A DNA stretch of 64,000 nucleotides from Thiobacillus sp. Lineage in GTDB: Bacteria; Pseudomonadota; Gammaproteobacteria; Burkholderiales; Thiobacillaceae. The notes beneath the pieces are model-generated. The model worked only from the letters and a program-made list of their open reading frames with translations, was not told the DNA's origin and searched no databases. Shown piece after piece: positions 53,416 through 62,397 of the stretch (position 1 is the stretch's first letter; every line of letters starts with the position of its first letter). The position numbers were made by a program, and so were the translations under genes. Location of the stretch: the NCBI RefSeq assembly GCF_030696885.1, contig NZ_JAUYRI010000020.1, positions 1 through 64,000 of the forward strand. The letters run 5' to 3'.

Positions 53416-55680
53416 ATGACGACCGAAACCGTGTACCAGCATCCCCTGATGGCTGCCTACTGGAAGCAGCTCGACACCCGCTTTCCGCAGGTCGAGGCGG
53501 TGTTTGACGATCTGATGGCGGAAGCGCTGGCGGTGCTGACGCGCGCAGGCATCGACGCCTATCTCGAAGCGGGCCGCGTCATCGGCAAGCTGGGGCGCGG
53601 CGTCGAGCCGATGCTGGCGTTCATGGAAGAGTGGCCGTCCACCGCCAATGCGGTCGGCGAGGCGGCGTTGCCGGCGGTCATGGCGCTGATCCAGCGCTTG
53701 CAGAAGTCGCCCAACGGCAGCGCCATCACGCCTTTTCTGGAAACGCTGGCGCCGGTGGCGCGCCGGCTGCAGTCGCAAGAGCAGCTGCAGCACTACCTCG
53801 ACATCACGCTGGACCTGAAGGCGCGCACCACCGGTTCCATCCACGGCCACCACACCACCTTTCCCAGTCCCGGCCTGCCGGATTTTCTCGCCCAGGCGCC
53901 GGCGCTCCTCAACCAGCTGACGCTCGCCGGCCTGAAAAACTGGGTCGAATACGGCATCCGCAACTACCGCACCCACCCCGAGCGGCAGCAGGATTATTTC
54001 AGCCTGCAGTCGGCCGACGCCCGCGCCGTGCTGCAGCGCGAACGCCACGGTACCCTGCTGGTGGACGTCGAACACAAGCTCGATTTGTACCTGCGCGGCC
54101 TGTGGCAGGACGGCGACCACCTGGTGCCGTATTCCACGGCGTTCGACGAACTGCGGAAACCCATTCCCTACTACGACAAGCTCGGCATCCGCCTGCCCGA
54201 CGTGTACGACGACGCCGGTAAAATATCCGGCATCGACCGTTATCGCGCCGTGCTCGCCCATATCGTCGGCCACCGCCGCTGGTCCGAGGCGCAGATCGCC
54301 GACAACTGGAGCCCGTTCCAGCGCATGGCGGTCGAGTTCTTCGAGGACTGCCGCATCGAGACGCTCTTGATCCGCGAATACCCCGGCCTGCGCCGCCTGT
54401 TCCTCGCGCTGCATCCGAAGCCTGCGGAGAACGCCTGCGATCCCGAAACCACCTCTTGCCTGCGCCACCGCATGGCGATGCTGTCGCGCGCGCTGCTCGA
54501 TCCCGATCACGGCTATGTCGATGCGGCCCTGAACGACTTCGTCGGCCGCTTCCATGCCGTCATGCAGCAAGGCGAATCCTCTACCGGAGAAATCGCCGCG
54601 CTGGCGCTCAGTTATGTCGCCAAGACCCGCCTGCAGAGCGACCAGTTCGCCCGCGTGCATTTCGACGACACCGTGGTCGACTACCGCGACGACAATCGCC
54701 AGTTGTGGAAATTCATCGAGGCGGGCGACGAGGAAGAGGCCTTCGACGAGACGCGCACGATCGAACCGGGCGAGGAAATCCAGGGTCTGCCGCCGCGCCA
54801 CTACCCCGAATGGGATTACGCGAGCCAGACCTACCGCCCCGACTGGGCCAGCGTCTACGCCGCGCTGCATCCTGCCGGCAACGCCGCCGACATCGACCGC
54901 CTGCTCGCCAAGCACAGCGCGCTCGCCAAGCGGCTTAAGAAAATGCTCGACCTCTTGAAGCCGCAGGACAAGGTGCGCATCCGCTACCAGGAGGAGGGCA
55001 GCGAACTCGACCTCGACGTCGCGATCCGCTCGCTGATCGATTTCAAGGGCGGCGCCACGCCCGACCCGCGGATCAACATGAGCCACCGCACCGACGGCCG
55101 CGACATCGCGGTCATGCTGCTGCTCGACCTGTCGGAATCGCTGAACGAAAAAGCGGGCGGCTCCGACCAGACCATCCTTGAACTCAGCCAGGAAGCCGTT
55201 TCGCTGCTGGCCTGGTCGATCGAAAAGCTGGGCGACCCGTTCGCGATCGCCGGCTTTCATTCCAATACCCGCCACGACGTGCGCTACCTGCACATCAAGG
55301 GCTACGGCGAACACTTCAACGACGACGTCAAAGCGCGACTGGCCGCGATGGAGGCGGGCTATTCGACCCGCATGGGTGCCGCCATGCGCCATGCCGCGCA
55401 TTACCTTGGCGCGCGGCCGGCCGACAAGAAGCTGATGCTGATCCTCACCGACGGCCGCCCGTCCGACGTCGACACCCACGACGAGCGCCTGCTGATCGAA
55501 GACGCCCGCCAGGCCGTCAAGGAACTCGACCAGCATGGCATCTTCACCTACTGCATCAGCCTCGACCCCCAAGCCGATGAATACGTCGGTGACATCTTCG
55601 GCCGTCAGTTCACCGTCATCGACCACATCGAACGGTTACCAGAGCGGCTGCCGCAGCTGTTCATGGCGCTGACCAAATAG
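53416..55680 (+). CDS. cbbO: RubisCO activase adaptor CbbO (VWA domain)
   Basis: A 754-residue adaptor of the CbbQO-type activase. A long helical N-terminal part binds the CbbQ ring, and the C-terminal von Willebrand A domain (about 560-750) docks on RubisCO. The MIDAS motif is D571-L-S-E-S575, with later TDGRPSD. It starts 33 bases after cbbQ. Length and arrangement match the CbbO2 group of sulfur oxidisers. Confidence 0.95.
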   Translation: MTTETVYQHPLMAAYWKQLDTRFPQVEAVFDDLMAEALAVLTRAGIDAYLEAGRVIGKLGRGVEPMLAFMEEWPSTANAVGEAALPAVMALIQRLQKSPNGSAITPFLETLAPVARRLQSQEQLQHYLDITLDLKARTTGSIHGHHTTFPSPGLPDFLAQAPALLNQLTLAGLKNWVEYGIRNYRTHPERQQDYFSLQSADARAVLQRERHGTLLVDVEHKLDLYLRGLWQDGDHLVPYSTAFDELRKPIPYYDKLGIRLPDVYDDAGKISGIDRYRAVLAHIVGHRRWSEAQIADNWSPFQRMAVEFFEDCRIETLLIREYPGLRRLFLALHPKPAENACDPETTSCLRHRMAMLSRALLDPDHGYVDAALNDFVGRFHAVMQQGESSTGEIAALALSYVAKTRLQSDQFARVHFDDTVVDYRDDNRQLWKFIEAGDEEEAFDETRTIEPGEEIQGLPPRHYPEWDYASQTYRPDWASVYAALHPAGNAADIDRLLAKHSALAKRLKKMLDLLKPQDKVRIRYQEEGSELDLDVAIRSLIDFKGGATPDPRINMSHRTDGRDIAVMLLLDLSESLNEKAGGSDQTILELSQEAVSLLAWSIEKLGDPFAIAGFHSNTRHDVRYLHIKGYGEHFNDDVKARLAAMEAGYSTRMGAAMRHAAHYLGARPADKKLMLILTDGRPSDVDTHDERLLIEDARQAVKELDQHGIFTYCISLDPQADEYVGDIFGRQFTVIDHIERLPERLPQLFMALTK

Positions 55681-56030
55681 CGGCTATTTGCCGGCCCGGG
55701 CACCCGGGCGAACGCCAGATCTCCCGCGCTTCACGCGTCTGCGAATTTACTCGGGGGACGATCTGAGTTAGAATGCTTTTGCGCAAAATAGTATTGCGCA
55801 GGTTATACCGGGGTGCCCGCAGGCAAACCCGCATAAAAACAAGCCATTGCCGGCCAACTACGCGCCTGTGATTTTTCCGTCCGCAACACCGGGCTGATGT
55901 CTTCCCGCAGAAGGCTCGCCCCTACGCCCGGGCATCCCGCCGATGCCCCGCCCCGCCCAGATGCTGCCCGCAGCGTCCGGGCGTCCATCCAACGAGCATG
56001 CCGATGGCATGCCCCGATATTGGAGATGAC
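55681..56030. promoter_or_regulatory. 350-bp intergenic region before the glucosylglycerol operon
   Basis: No gene or terminator is seen. A direct repeat TTGCGCA occurs at 55779 and 55794; the first copy, as TTGCGC (55779-55784), is 18 bp from TTATAC (55803-55808), a plausible promoter. The remainder is GC-rich without recognisable structure. It should hold the control signals of the gpsA-ggpP-ggpS operon. Confidence 0.35.
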
Positions 56031-57221
56031 ATGTTTGACCTGACCGAAGGTTTCGATCTGAACCCGCCCGCCCCTGGGCCGCACGCGCACACGCCGCTGG
56101 CCTGCGCCGCGGTGCTGGGTGCCGGCGCCTGGGGCACGGCCCTGGCCTGCGCCCTGCAGCGCGGTGGCGTGCCCACCTGGTTGTGGGCCCGCCGCCAGGC
56201 GGTGGCGGAAGCGATCCACAGCTGCAACCACCATCCGCACTGCCTGCCGGGGATCGCCCTGCCGTCCGGGCTGGGCGCCACCACCGACATGGCGCACGCC
56301 GTGCACGGCGCGCAACTGGTCATCCTCGCCGTGCCCTCGGCCGCCACCCGGGACATCGCCCGCCAGGTCGCGCCGCTGTTGAAGCCGGGCACGGTGGTGC
56401 TCACCGCCAGCAAGGGCATCGAGCAGGGCAGCGGCGCGTTGATGACCCAGGTGCTGGACGCGGAACTGGGCCAGGCCGTGCTGACCGGATCGATCGGCGG
56501 CCCCAGCTTCGCCGACGAAGTGGCAGGCGGCAAATCCACGCTGCTGACACTGGCGCTGCCGGCGCTCGAACGCTTTCACCCGCGCTACAAGGACGCGCGC
56601 AGGGTTGCCGATAGCCTGACGCAGCAACTCGCGCTGGCCGGCGTTTCGCTGGAACTGACGCGCGATGTCGTGGGCGCGCAGGTGGGCGGCGCCTTGAAGA
56701 ACATGATCGCGATCGCCTGCGGCATGGCCACCGCGCAAGGCCTGGGCGAAAACGCGCGCGCCGGCATCATCACCCGCGGCCTCGACGACATGCGCCGTCT
56801 TACGCTGGCCATGGGCGGTCGCATCGAAACGCTGTTCGGCAGCAGCGGCATCGGCGACCTGTTCCTGACCGCCGCCTCCGAGCAGTCGCGCAACACGCGG
56901 CTCGGCATGCGGCTCGGACAACCGGGCGGCGCGGCCGCACCCGATGACGGCGCGCTGAGCGAAGGCGCCGTCAGCGTGATCTCGGTGCAGATTCTGGAAC
57001 GCAAATATGGCCTGCGCCTGAACGTGGCCGCCGCCGTGCGCGATGTGCTGGCGCAGCGCCTGCCTGCCGGCCAGGCCCTACAGCATCTGCTGCACGACAA
57101 CGCCCCGGCGGTGCTGTCGCCGGTGGCGCGCCCGCCGCGTCCCGCCACGGTGCGGCCGCGCATCGGACGTGACAGCGAAACGCGTCCTGCCCTTCAGCCC
57201 CGGGGCTTGAGTTATGCATAA
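56031..57221 (+). CDS. gpsA: Glycerol-3-phosphate dehydrogenase GpsA-like, with extensions
   Basis: An NAD(P)-dependent reductase making sn-glycerol 3-phosphate from dihydroxyacetone phosphate. The Rossmann loop GAGAWGTA is at 30-37; SKGIEQGSGALMTQVL, GPSFADEVAGGK and GALKNMIAIACGM are family motifs. At 396 residues it is about 60 longer than typical GpsA, with roughly 22 extra at the N-terminus and 40 at the C-terminus rich in Pro/Arg. The ATG at 56031 has GGAG upstream. It overlaps the phosphatase gene by 8 bases, so it probably supplies G3P to GgpS rather than only to lipid synthesis. Confidence 0.9.
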   Translation: MFDLTEGFDLNPPAPGPHAHTPLACAAVLGAGAWGTALACALQRGGVPTWLWARRQAVAEAIHSCNHHPHCLPGIALPSGLGATTDMAHAVHGAQLVILAVPSAATRDIARQVAPLLKPGTVVLTASKGIEQGSGALMTQVLDAELGQAVLTGSIGGPSFADEVAGGKSTLLTLALPALERFHPRYKDARRVADSLTQQLALAGVSLELTRDVVGAQVGGALKNMIAIACGMATAQGLGENARAGIITRGLDDMRRLTLAMGGRIETLFGSSGIGDLFLTAASEQSRNTRLGMRLGQPGGAAAPDDGALSEGAVSVISVQILERKYGLRLNVAAAVRDVLAQRLPAGQALQHLLHDNAPAVLSPVARPPRPATVRPRIGRDSETRPALQPRGLSYA

Positions 57222-58005
57222 GGCCGACAACAGCACGCCGCAGACCATCCTCGCCACCGATCTCGATGGCACCTTTCTCGGCGGCAGCAGTGAAGAACGC
57301 GCGACACTGTACGACTGGATCGCACAGCGCCGCGACGAGATCGTGCTGATCTTCGTCAGCGGACGCGGCCTTGATTTCATGCGTGGCCTGGCCAAAGAGC
57401 TGCCGGTGCAGCCCGATCACCTGGTCGGTGACGTCGGCACCAGCGTCGCTTGCGGGCCGTGGTATGCCCCGCTGCCGCATCTGGAGCAGTGGCTGGATAC
57501 CTGCTGGCCGGCCGATGCGCACGTACGCATCGACCAGCTGATGCAGCAGCATCCGGGGCTGCGCGAACAACCGGGTGTCAGTGGACGCCGCCGCTCGTAT
57601 TACTACGAGGACCCCGTGCACGCCGATGTGGCGCAGCGCGAGGTGCAGCAGCTGGGCTTCGACGCCCTGATCTCCGACAACCTCTACTTCGACGTGCTGC
57701 CGCGCGGCGTGCAGAAAGGTCCCACCCTGCTGCGCACGCTGCAGGCGCTGAATCTGCCGGCGCAGCGCACGCTAGTCGCCGGCGACACCCTCAACGACCT
57801 GTCGATGTTCGACACCGGCCTCGCCGGCGTCGCCGTGGGCAACCGCGAAGCCGCGCTCGACGCGGCGATCCAGCAACACGACAACGTGTACCGCAGCCCG
57901 CATCCGGGTGCAGCCGGCGTGCTCGACGCGCTGCAACGCTTTCACCGAACGGAGGACTCCCATGGCTTCATCACTGGTCATCGTCTATCACCGGCAGCCC
58001 TATGA
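57214..58005 (+). CDS. HAD-superfamily phosphatase, probable glucosylglycerol-phosphate phosphatase
   Basis: A 263-residue HAD phosphatase of the Cof/sucrose-phosphatase-like subgroup. Motif I is D16-L-D-G-T20; motif II-type FVSGRG follows, and the late motif is AGDTLNDLSMFDTG. A C2 cap lies between. It is placed between the G3P dehydrogenase and GgpS and overlaps both, which argues that it removes phosphate from glucosylglycerol phosphate (a GgpP function). This assignment rests on context, since related phosphatases act on sucrose phosphate or mannosyl-3-phosphoglycerate. Confidence 0.8.
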   Translation: MHKADNSTPQTILATDLDGTFLGGSSEERATLYDWIAQRRDEIVLIFVSGRGLDFMRGLAKELPVQPDHLVGDVGTSVACGPWYAPLPHLEQWLDTCWPADAHVRIDQLMQQHPGLREQPGVSGRRRSYYYEDPVHADVAQREVQQLGFDALISDNLYFDVLPRGVQKGPTLLRTLQALNLPAQRTLVAGDTLNDLSMFDTGLAGVAVGNREAALDAAIQQHDNVYRSPHPGAAGVLDALQRFHRTEDSHGFITGHRLSPAAL

Positions 58006-59467
58006 GGAACATGTCGTGGACGGCAAGACCGTCTTCAGGGAAAACGCCAGCCCCAACGGTATCGTCCCCGCGCTGAAGGGTTTCATCGGTCAGACCGAGC
58101 GCGCCAGCTGGGTTGCCTGGAAAAAGGCCGCCGCCGGCAAGCCGCTCAAATTCGAGCGCCGCATCACCGTCGAAGACAGTTACGGCAGCTACGAAGTGGT
58201 GCGCCTGCCGCTCACCAGCGAGCAGATCGGCCAGTTCTACCACGTCACTTCGAAAGAGGCGCTGTGGCCGATCATCAACAGCTTTCCGTCGCTGTATTCC
58301 ACCGAAAACTGCGACTGGGCCACCTTTCGCGAAGTCAATCGCCTGTTTGCCGAAGCCGCCTGCGAAGAAGCGGCGCCCGGTGCCGTGGTGTGGGTGCACG
58401 ACTACAACCTGTGGCTGGTGCCGAAATTCGTGCGCGAAATGCGGCCCGACGTGCGCATCGCCTTTTTCCACCACACGCCGTTCCCGCCGGCGGATGTGTT
58501 CAACATCTTTCCGTGGCGCGACGAGATCATCGACAGTCTGCTGACCTGTGATGTGGTCGGCTTCCACATCCCGCGCTATGCGCGCAACTTCGTCGCCACC
58601 GTGCAGTCGCTGCGGCCGGTCGACGACGTCGTCGAGCGCGAGGTGCCCGACGAACTGCGTGCCACCGGTACCGCGCTGTCCGAACCGCTGACGCCGGTGT
58701 CGATGACATGCAAAGGGCGCACGATCCGGATCGATGCCTTCCCCATCGGCACCCACGCCGGGATGATCCGCAGCACCGTGCAGCAGGCCGACAAGGTGGC
58801 GCAGGTCGCACAGATCCGGCGCGACATCCCGCACGAAAAAATCATCGTCTCGGTCGGTCGCGTCGACTACGCCAAGGGTACGCGCGAAATGCTGCTGGCC
58901 TACGAGCGCCTGCTGCAGCGTCGTCCCGAACTGCACGGCAAGGTCAAGCTGCTGGTCACCGCGGTGGCGGCGGCCGACGGCATGCGCGCCTACAAGAAGG
59001 CGCAGCAGTACATTGAGCAGCTGGTGGGCCGCATCAACGGCCATATCGGCACGCTGTCGTGGCAGCCCATTCTGCTGTCGACCACGCCGATGCCGTTTGC
59101 CGACACACTGTGCTACTTCCGCGCCGCAGACATCTGCTGGATCACGCCGCTGCGCGACGGCCTGAATCTCGTCGCCAAGGAATTCATCGCCGCCCATGTC
59201 AACGAAAGCGGCGTGCTGGTGTTGTCGGAGTTCGCCGGCGCCGCGGTCGAGCTGCAGGATGCGGTGCTGGTCAATCCCTACAGCCTGGTGCAGATGGACG
59301 CCGCGATCGACCGCGCGCTCGACATGCCGCGCGAGGAACAGCGTGCGCGCATGCAGCGCATGGATGCGCTGATCGACCGCTACGACATTGGCCACTGGAC
59401 CCGCCACGTGCTGGAGATCTTCGCCCAGCTGCGTGCGCAGCCGGTCGAAAACCGGCAGGCGGCCTGA
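57962..59467 (+). CDS. ggpS: Glucosylglycerol-phosphate synthase GgpS (GT20)
   Basis: A retaining glycosyltransferase of 501 residues that joins glucose from ADP-glucose to sn-glycerol 3-phosphate. It opens with [13 protein letters not shown] and [10 protein letters not shown], as in cyanobacterial GgpS, in contrast to the SNRL start of trehalose-phosphate synthases. Also seen are [45 protein letters not shown] and [14 protein letters not shown]. The ATG at 57962 lies inside the phosphatase gene (44-base overlap). A perfect 8-bp hairpin follows the gene. Confidence 0.9.
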   Translation: MASSLVIVYHRQPYEEHVVDGKTVFRENASPNGIVPALKGFIGQTERASWVAWKKAAAGKPLKFERRITVEDSYGSYEVVRLPLTSEQIGQFYHVTSKEALWPIINSFPSLYSTENCDWATFREVNRLFAEAACEEAAPGAVVWVHDYNLWLVPKFVREMRPDVRIAFFHHTPFPPADVFNIFPWRDEIIDSLLTCDVVGFHIPRYARNFVATVQSLRPVDDVVEREVPDELRATGTALSEPLTPVSMTCKGRTIRIDAFPIGTHAGMIRSTVQQADKVAQVAQIRRDIPHEKIIVSVGRVDYAKGTREMLLAYERLLQRRPELHGKVKLLVTAVAAADGMRAYKKAQQYIEQLVGRINGHIGTLSWQPILLSTTPMPFADTLCYFRAADICWITPLRDGLNLVAKEFIAAHVNESGVLVLSEFAGAAVELQDAVLVNPYSLVQMDAAIDRALDMPREEQRARMQRMDALIDRYDIGHWTRHVLEIFAQLRAQPVENRQAA

Positions 59468-59517
59468 CGTCTCCGCCGCGCGCCCCTTTCTCTTTTTGAT
59501 CCAACGCCCTGCTCACG

Positions 59518-59537
59518 CCCGCCGGATGACCGGCGGG
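59518..59537 (+). promoter_or_regulatory. Perfect hairpin between ggpS and the GH13 gene
   Basis: CCCGCCGG and CCGGCGGG form an 8-bp stem with tetraloop ATGA. No T-run follows, so it is more likely an mRNA-stability or processing element than a terminator. Confidence 0.45.
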
Positions 59538-59568
59538 CCGGCACCGGCATGACCCCGAGGTTCCCCTT

Positions 59569-61011
59569 ATGACTCTGCGCAACCAGGTCCAGCTGATCGC
59601 TTATCCCGACCGGATGGGCACCAACCTGGCCGAGCTGTACGACATCGTCGACCGGCATTTTTCCAAGGCGATCGGCGGTATCCACATCCTGCCGCCGTAC
59701 CCGTCGAACGCCGACGGTGGCTTCTCGCCGCTGACGCACAAGGAAATCGACCCTAAATACGGCAGCTGGGCCGACGTCGAGAAAATCTCGGCGCGTTTCG
59801 ACCTCTGCCTCGACCTGACGCTCAACCACATCTCCGACGAGTCCGAGGAATTCAAGGACTTCGTCGCCCGTGGCTACGATTCCGAATACGCCGACCTCTT
59901 CGTGCACGTCGACCAGCTCGGCCCGATTTCGGCGGACGACCTGGCGCGCATCCACATCCGCAAGGAAAAGGAACCTTTCCGCGAAGTGGTCTTCGCCGAC
60001 GGCAGCCGCGGCCGCGTCTGGTGCACCTTCACCGAACACCAGATCGACCTCAACTTCAGCTCGCCCAAAACCTATGCGCTGATGGAGGATTACATCAAGT
60101 TCCTCACCGCGCGCGGGGTCAAGCTGTTCCGCCTCGATGCGTTCGGCTACACCACCAAGAAAATCGGCACCAGCTGCTTCCTGGTCGAGCCCGACGTCTA
60201 CGACATCCTCAAGTGGATCGACGGCGTCGCGCGCGAGAACGGCGCCGACACCTTGCCCGAGGTGCACGACCACGCCAGCTTCCAGTACGCCATCGCGCTG
60301 CACGGCATGCACCCCTACGGCTTCGCGCTGGCGCCGCTGCTGCTGTTTTCGCTGCTCGACGCCAACAGCACCTACCTCAAGCAGTGGCTGCGCATGTGTC
60401 CGCGCAACCAGCTCACCGTGCTCGACACCCACGACGGCATCTGTATCCCCGACGTCGAAGGCGTGCTACCCAAGGACAAGATCCAGGCGGTGATCGACAA
60501 CGTCAGCCAGCGCTCGGCCGACCCCATCCTGCGCCGCTCCGCCGCCAACGTGCACAGCGTCGGCGCGATCTACCAGCTCACCTGCACCTATTACGATGCG
60601 CTGAAGCGCAACGACGACGCCTACATCGCCGCCCGCGCCATCCAGTTCTTCGCACCCGGCATCCCGCAGGTCTATTACGTCGGCCTGCTCGCCGGCAGCA
60701 ACGATCTCGAACTGATGGAAAAAACCGGTGAACTGCGCGACATCAACCGCCACGCCTACAGCGCAGACGATGTCGCCGCGGCCGTGAAAACCCCTGTGGT
60801 GAAGCGGCTGCTCAAGCTGATGGAATTCCGCAGCAGCTACCCCGCGTTCGACGGCGTGTTCCACCTGATGTATTCGAACGAAAGCAGCGTTGCCATGTGC
60901 TGGCGCCACGGCGAACTGCGCTGCGAGCTGTTTGTCGACCTCAACTTCAAGAAGGCGACGATCAGCTACGTGGACGAGAAGTCGAAACGCTGGCTGAGCA
61001 TGCGCTGCTAG
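59569..61011 (+). CDS. GH13_18 sucrose- or glucosylglycerol-phosphorylase
   Basis: A 480-residue alpha-retaining phosphorylase of the sucrose phosphorylase subfamily (start LRNQVQLIAYPDRMG, then GGIHILPPYPSNADGGFSP). Nucleophile D190 (RLDAFGYTTKK), acid/base E231 (LPEVHDH) and the DTHDGI stabiliser are intact. Position behind ggpS suggests 2-O-alpha-glucosylglycerol as the substrate, giving glucose 1-phosphate and glycerol, as shown for a marine homologue in a similar cluster. Sucrose or glucosylglycerate remain possible. Confidence 0.85.
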   Translation: MTLRNQVQLIAYPDRMGTNLAELYDIVDRHFSKAIGGIHILPPYPSNADGGFSPLTHKEIDPKYGSWADVEKISARFDLCLDLTLNHISDESEEFKDFVARGYDSEYADLFVHVDQLGPISADDLARIHIRKEKEPFREVVFADGSRGRVWCTFTEHQIDLNFSSPKTYALMEDYIKFLTARGVKLFRLDAFGYTTKKIGTSCFLVEPDVYDILKWIDGVARENGADTLPEVHDHASFQYAIALHGMHPYGFALAPLLLFSLLDANSTYLKQWLRMCPRNQLTVLDTHDGICIPDVEGVLPKDKIQAVIDNVSQRSADPILRRSAANVHSVGAIYQLTCTYYDALKRNDDAYIAARAIQFFAPGIPQVYYVGLLAGSNDLELMEKTGELRDINRHAYSADDVAAAVKTPVVKRLLKLMEFRSSYPAFDGVFHLMYSNESSVAMCWRHGELRCELFVDLNFKKATISYVDEKSKRWLSMRC

Positions 61012-61093
61012 GCGACCGCAGACGGCGGAGGACGCACCGCTTCGAGTGTCCTCCCGGCATAATCCGGTATTCGAATTCCTGCCGGTTTATCCC

Positions 61094-61978
61094 ATGCGTC
61101 ACCTGCCCCTGCTCCTGATTGCTGCGCTGCTGACAGCCTGCGCGGCGCCCGCTCCCGCGCCCAAGCCACCCGTCGCGGCGCCCGTCGCGGTGCAAAAACC
61201 GCCGCCCAAGATCGCGCTGGTGCTGGGCGGCGGCGCCGCGCGCGGGTTTGCGCATATCGGCGTGATCAAGTCGCTGGAGGCGCAGGGCATCGTGCCCGAC
61301 ATCGTGGTGGGCACCAGCGCGGGCGCGGTGGTGGGCGCACTCTATGCCTCGGGCATGAATGGCTTCGAACTGCAGAATCTGGCGCTGCAGATGAAGGAAG
61401 ATCTGCTGGCGGACTGGACCCTGCCCAATCGGGGCGTGCTGAAGGGCGCGGCGCTGCAGGACTTCGTCAACCTGCACGTGAAGAACCAGCCGATCCAGAA
61501 ATTCCCCAAGCCGCTGGGCGTGGTGGCCACCGATCTGCAAAGCGGCGAGCGCGTGCTCTTTCGCAGCGGCAACGCCGGCATGGCGGTGCGCGCGTCGAGT
61601 GCGGTGCCGGGCGTGTTCCAGCCGGTCGAGATCAATGGCCGCGATTTTGTGGACGGCGGACTCACGTCGCCGGTGCCGGCGCAGGCCGCGCGCAGCATGG
61701 GGGCGGATTTCGTCATCGCGGTGGACATTTCCAACGTCAGCCGTCGTGAGCGGCTCAGCGGCACGCTCGACGTGCTACTGCAGACCTTTGCCATCATGGG
61801 CCATACCCTGAGCAGCCACGAACTGAAGGATGCCGACGTCGTCGTCCGTCCGCAGACGGCCGCGGTCAGCCGCACCGATTTCGAAGGCCGCCACTTGGCC
61901 ATTCTCGAAGGCGAAAAAGCCGCCGCCGCCATCATGCCGGAGCTGAAGGCCCGGCTTGCCCGGGCGCGGGCGCGCTGA
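61094..61978 (+). CDS. Patatin-like phospholipase lipoprotein
   Basis: A 294-residue lipoprotein with a type II signal peptide and lipobox LTAC (Cys16-17 region), a Pro/Ala-rich spacer and a patatin domain. The oxyanion segment is GGGAARGFAHIG, the nucleophile motif is G-T-S-A-G and the catalytic Asp lies in FVDGGLTSPVP (D-G-G). It would act as an acyl hydrolase at the inner face of the outer membrane or in the periplasm. No neighbouring gene hints at its substrate. Confidence 0.9.
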   Translation: MRHLPLLLIAALLTACAAPAPAPKPPVAAPVAVQKPPPKIALVLGGGAARGFAHIGVIKSLEAQGIVPDIVVGTSAGAVVGALYASGMNGFELQNLALQMKEDLLADWTLPNRGVLKGAALQDFVNLHVKNQPIQKFPKPLGVVATDLQSGERVLFRSGNAGMAVRASSAVPGVFQPVEINGRDFVDGGLTSPVPAQAARSMGADFVIAVDISNVSRRERLSGTLDVLLQTFAIMGHTLSSHELKDADVVVRPQTAAVSRTDFEGRHLAILEGEKAAAAIMPELKARLARARAR

Positions 61979-62002
61979 ACGCGGAGGCAAGCGCGCCCTG
62001 GC

Positions 62003-62329
62003 TCAGGCCTGCCAGACGCCGTATCCCGCTTCGCGGAAATCGATCGCCAGCTCCACTTCCAGCGCGCAGGCGTCGTCATACGAGGTCGGGTTGTAGAGTT
62101 CGTAGAGCTCGGGCAGCAGGCGCAGGCCGAAGGCCTGGACGTAGCGGTTGGATTGGATGCCGGCCTTGTGCTTGTCGAAGCGCACGTCGGGATCCAGTCC
62201 CGTCATGCCGACATAAAGACAAGGTTTGCCCGCGATGTAGTTGGGGTTGGCTTTTTTGAAGCGGGCTTCGTAGAGAACGTCTTTCGACAGTTCGATCACA
62301 TAGACGTGGTAGTGGTTACGGCGTCCCAT
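62003..62329 (-). CDS. GIY-YIG-like small protein
   Basis: A 108-residue protein with a GIY-YIG-like arrangement: HVYVIEL at the start, CLYVGMTGLDPDVRFDKHKAG in the middle and an acidic E in ACALEVELAIDFR near the end. This resembles stand-alone GIY-YIG nuclease-fold proteins, though the Arg/Glu catalytic residues are not clearly placed. The function is unknown. It converges on the patatin gene with 24 bases between stops. Confidence 0.7.
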   Translation of the reverse strand: MGRRNHYHVYVIELSKDVLYEARFKKANPNYIAGKPCLYVGMTGLDPDVRFDKHKAGIQSNRYVQAFGLRLLPELYELYNPTSYDDACALEVELAIDFREAGYGVWQA

Positions 62330-62397
62330 CGGTCCATTCAGGCAAGCAGGCGGTGTCGGCGCAGCTTACTGCGCCGACCGCCGCCTGCAAACCGCCG

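Noticed and set aside
52525-55626. Very long minus-strand open frame opposite cbbQ and cbbO
   Set aside because: Antisense shadow in GC-rich DNA; the plus strand encodes complete, recognisable CbbQ and CbbO, and the antisense peptide has no domain I know.
57962-59467. Trehalose-6-phosphate synthase OtsA
   Set aside because: The N-terminus (YHRQPYEE) and G3P-dehydrogenase context match GgpS; no OtsB-type trehalose phosphatase arrangement.
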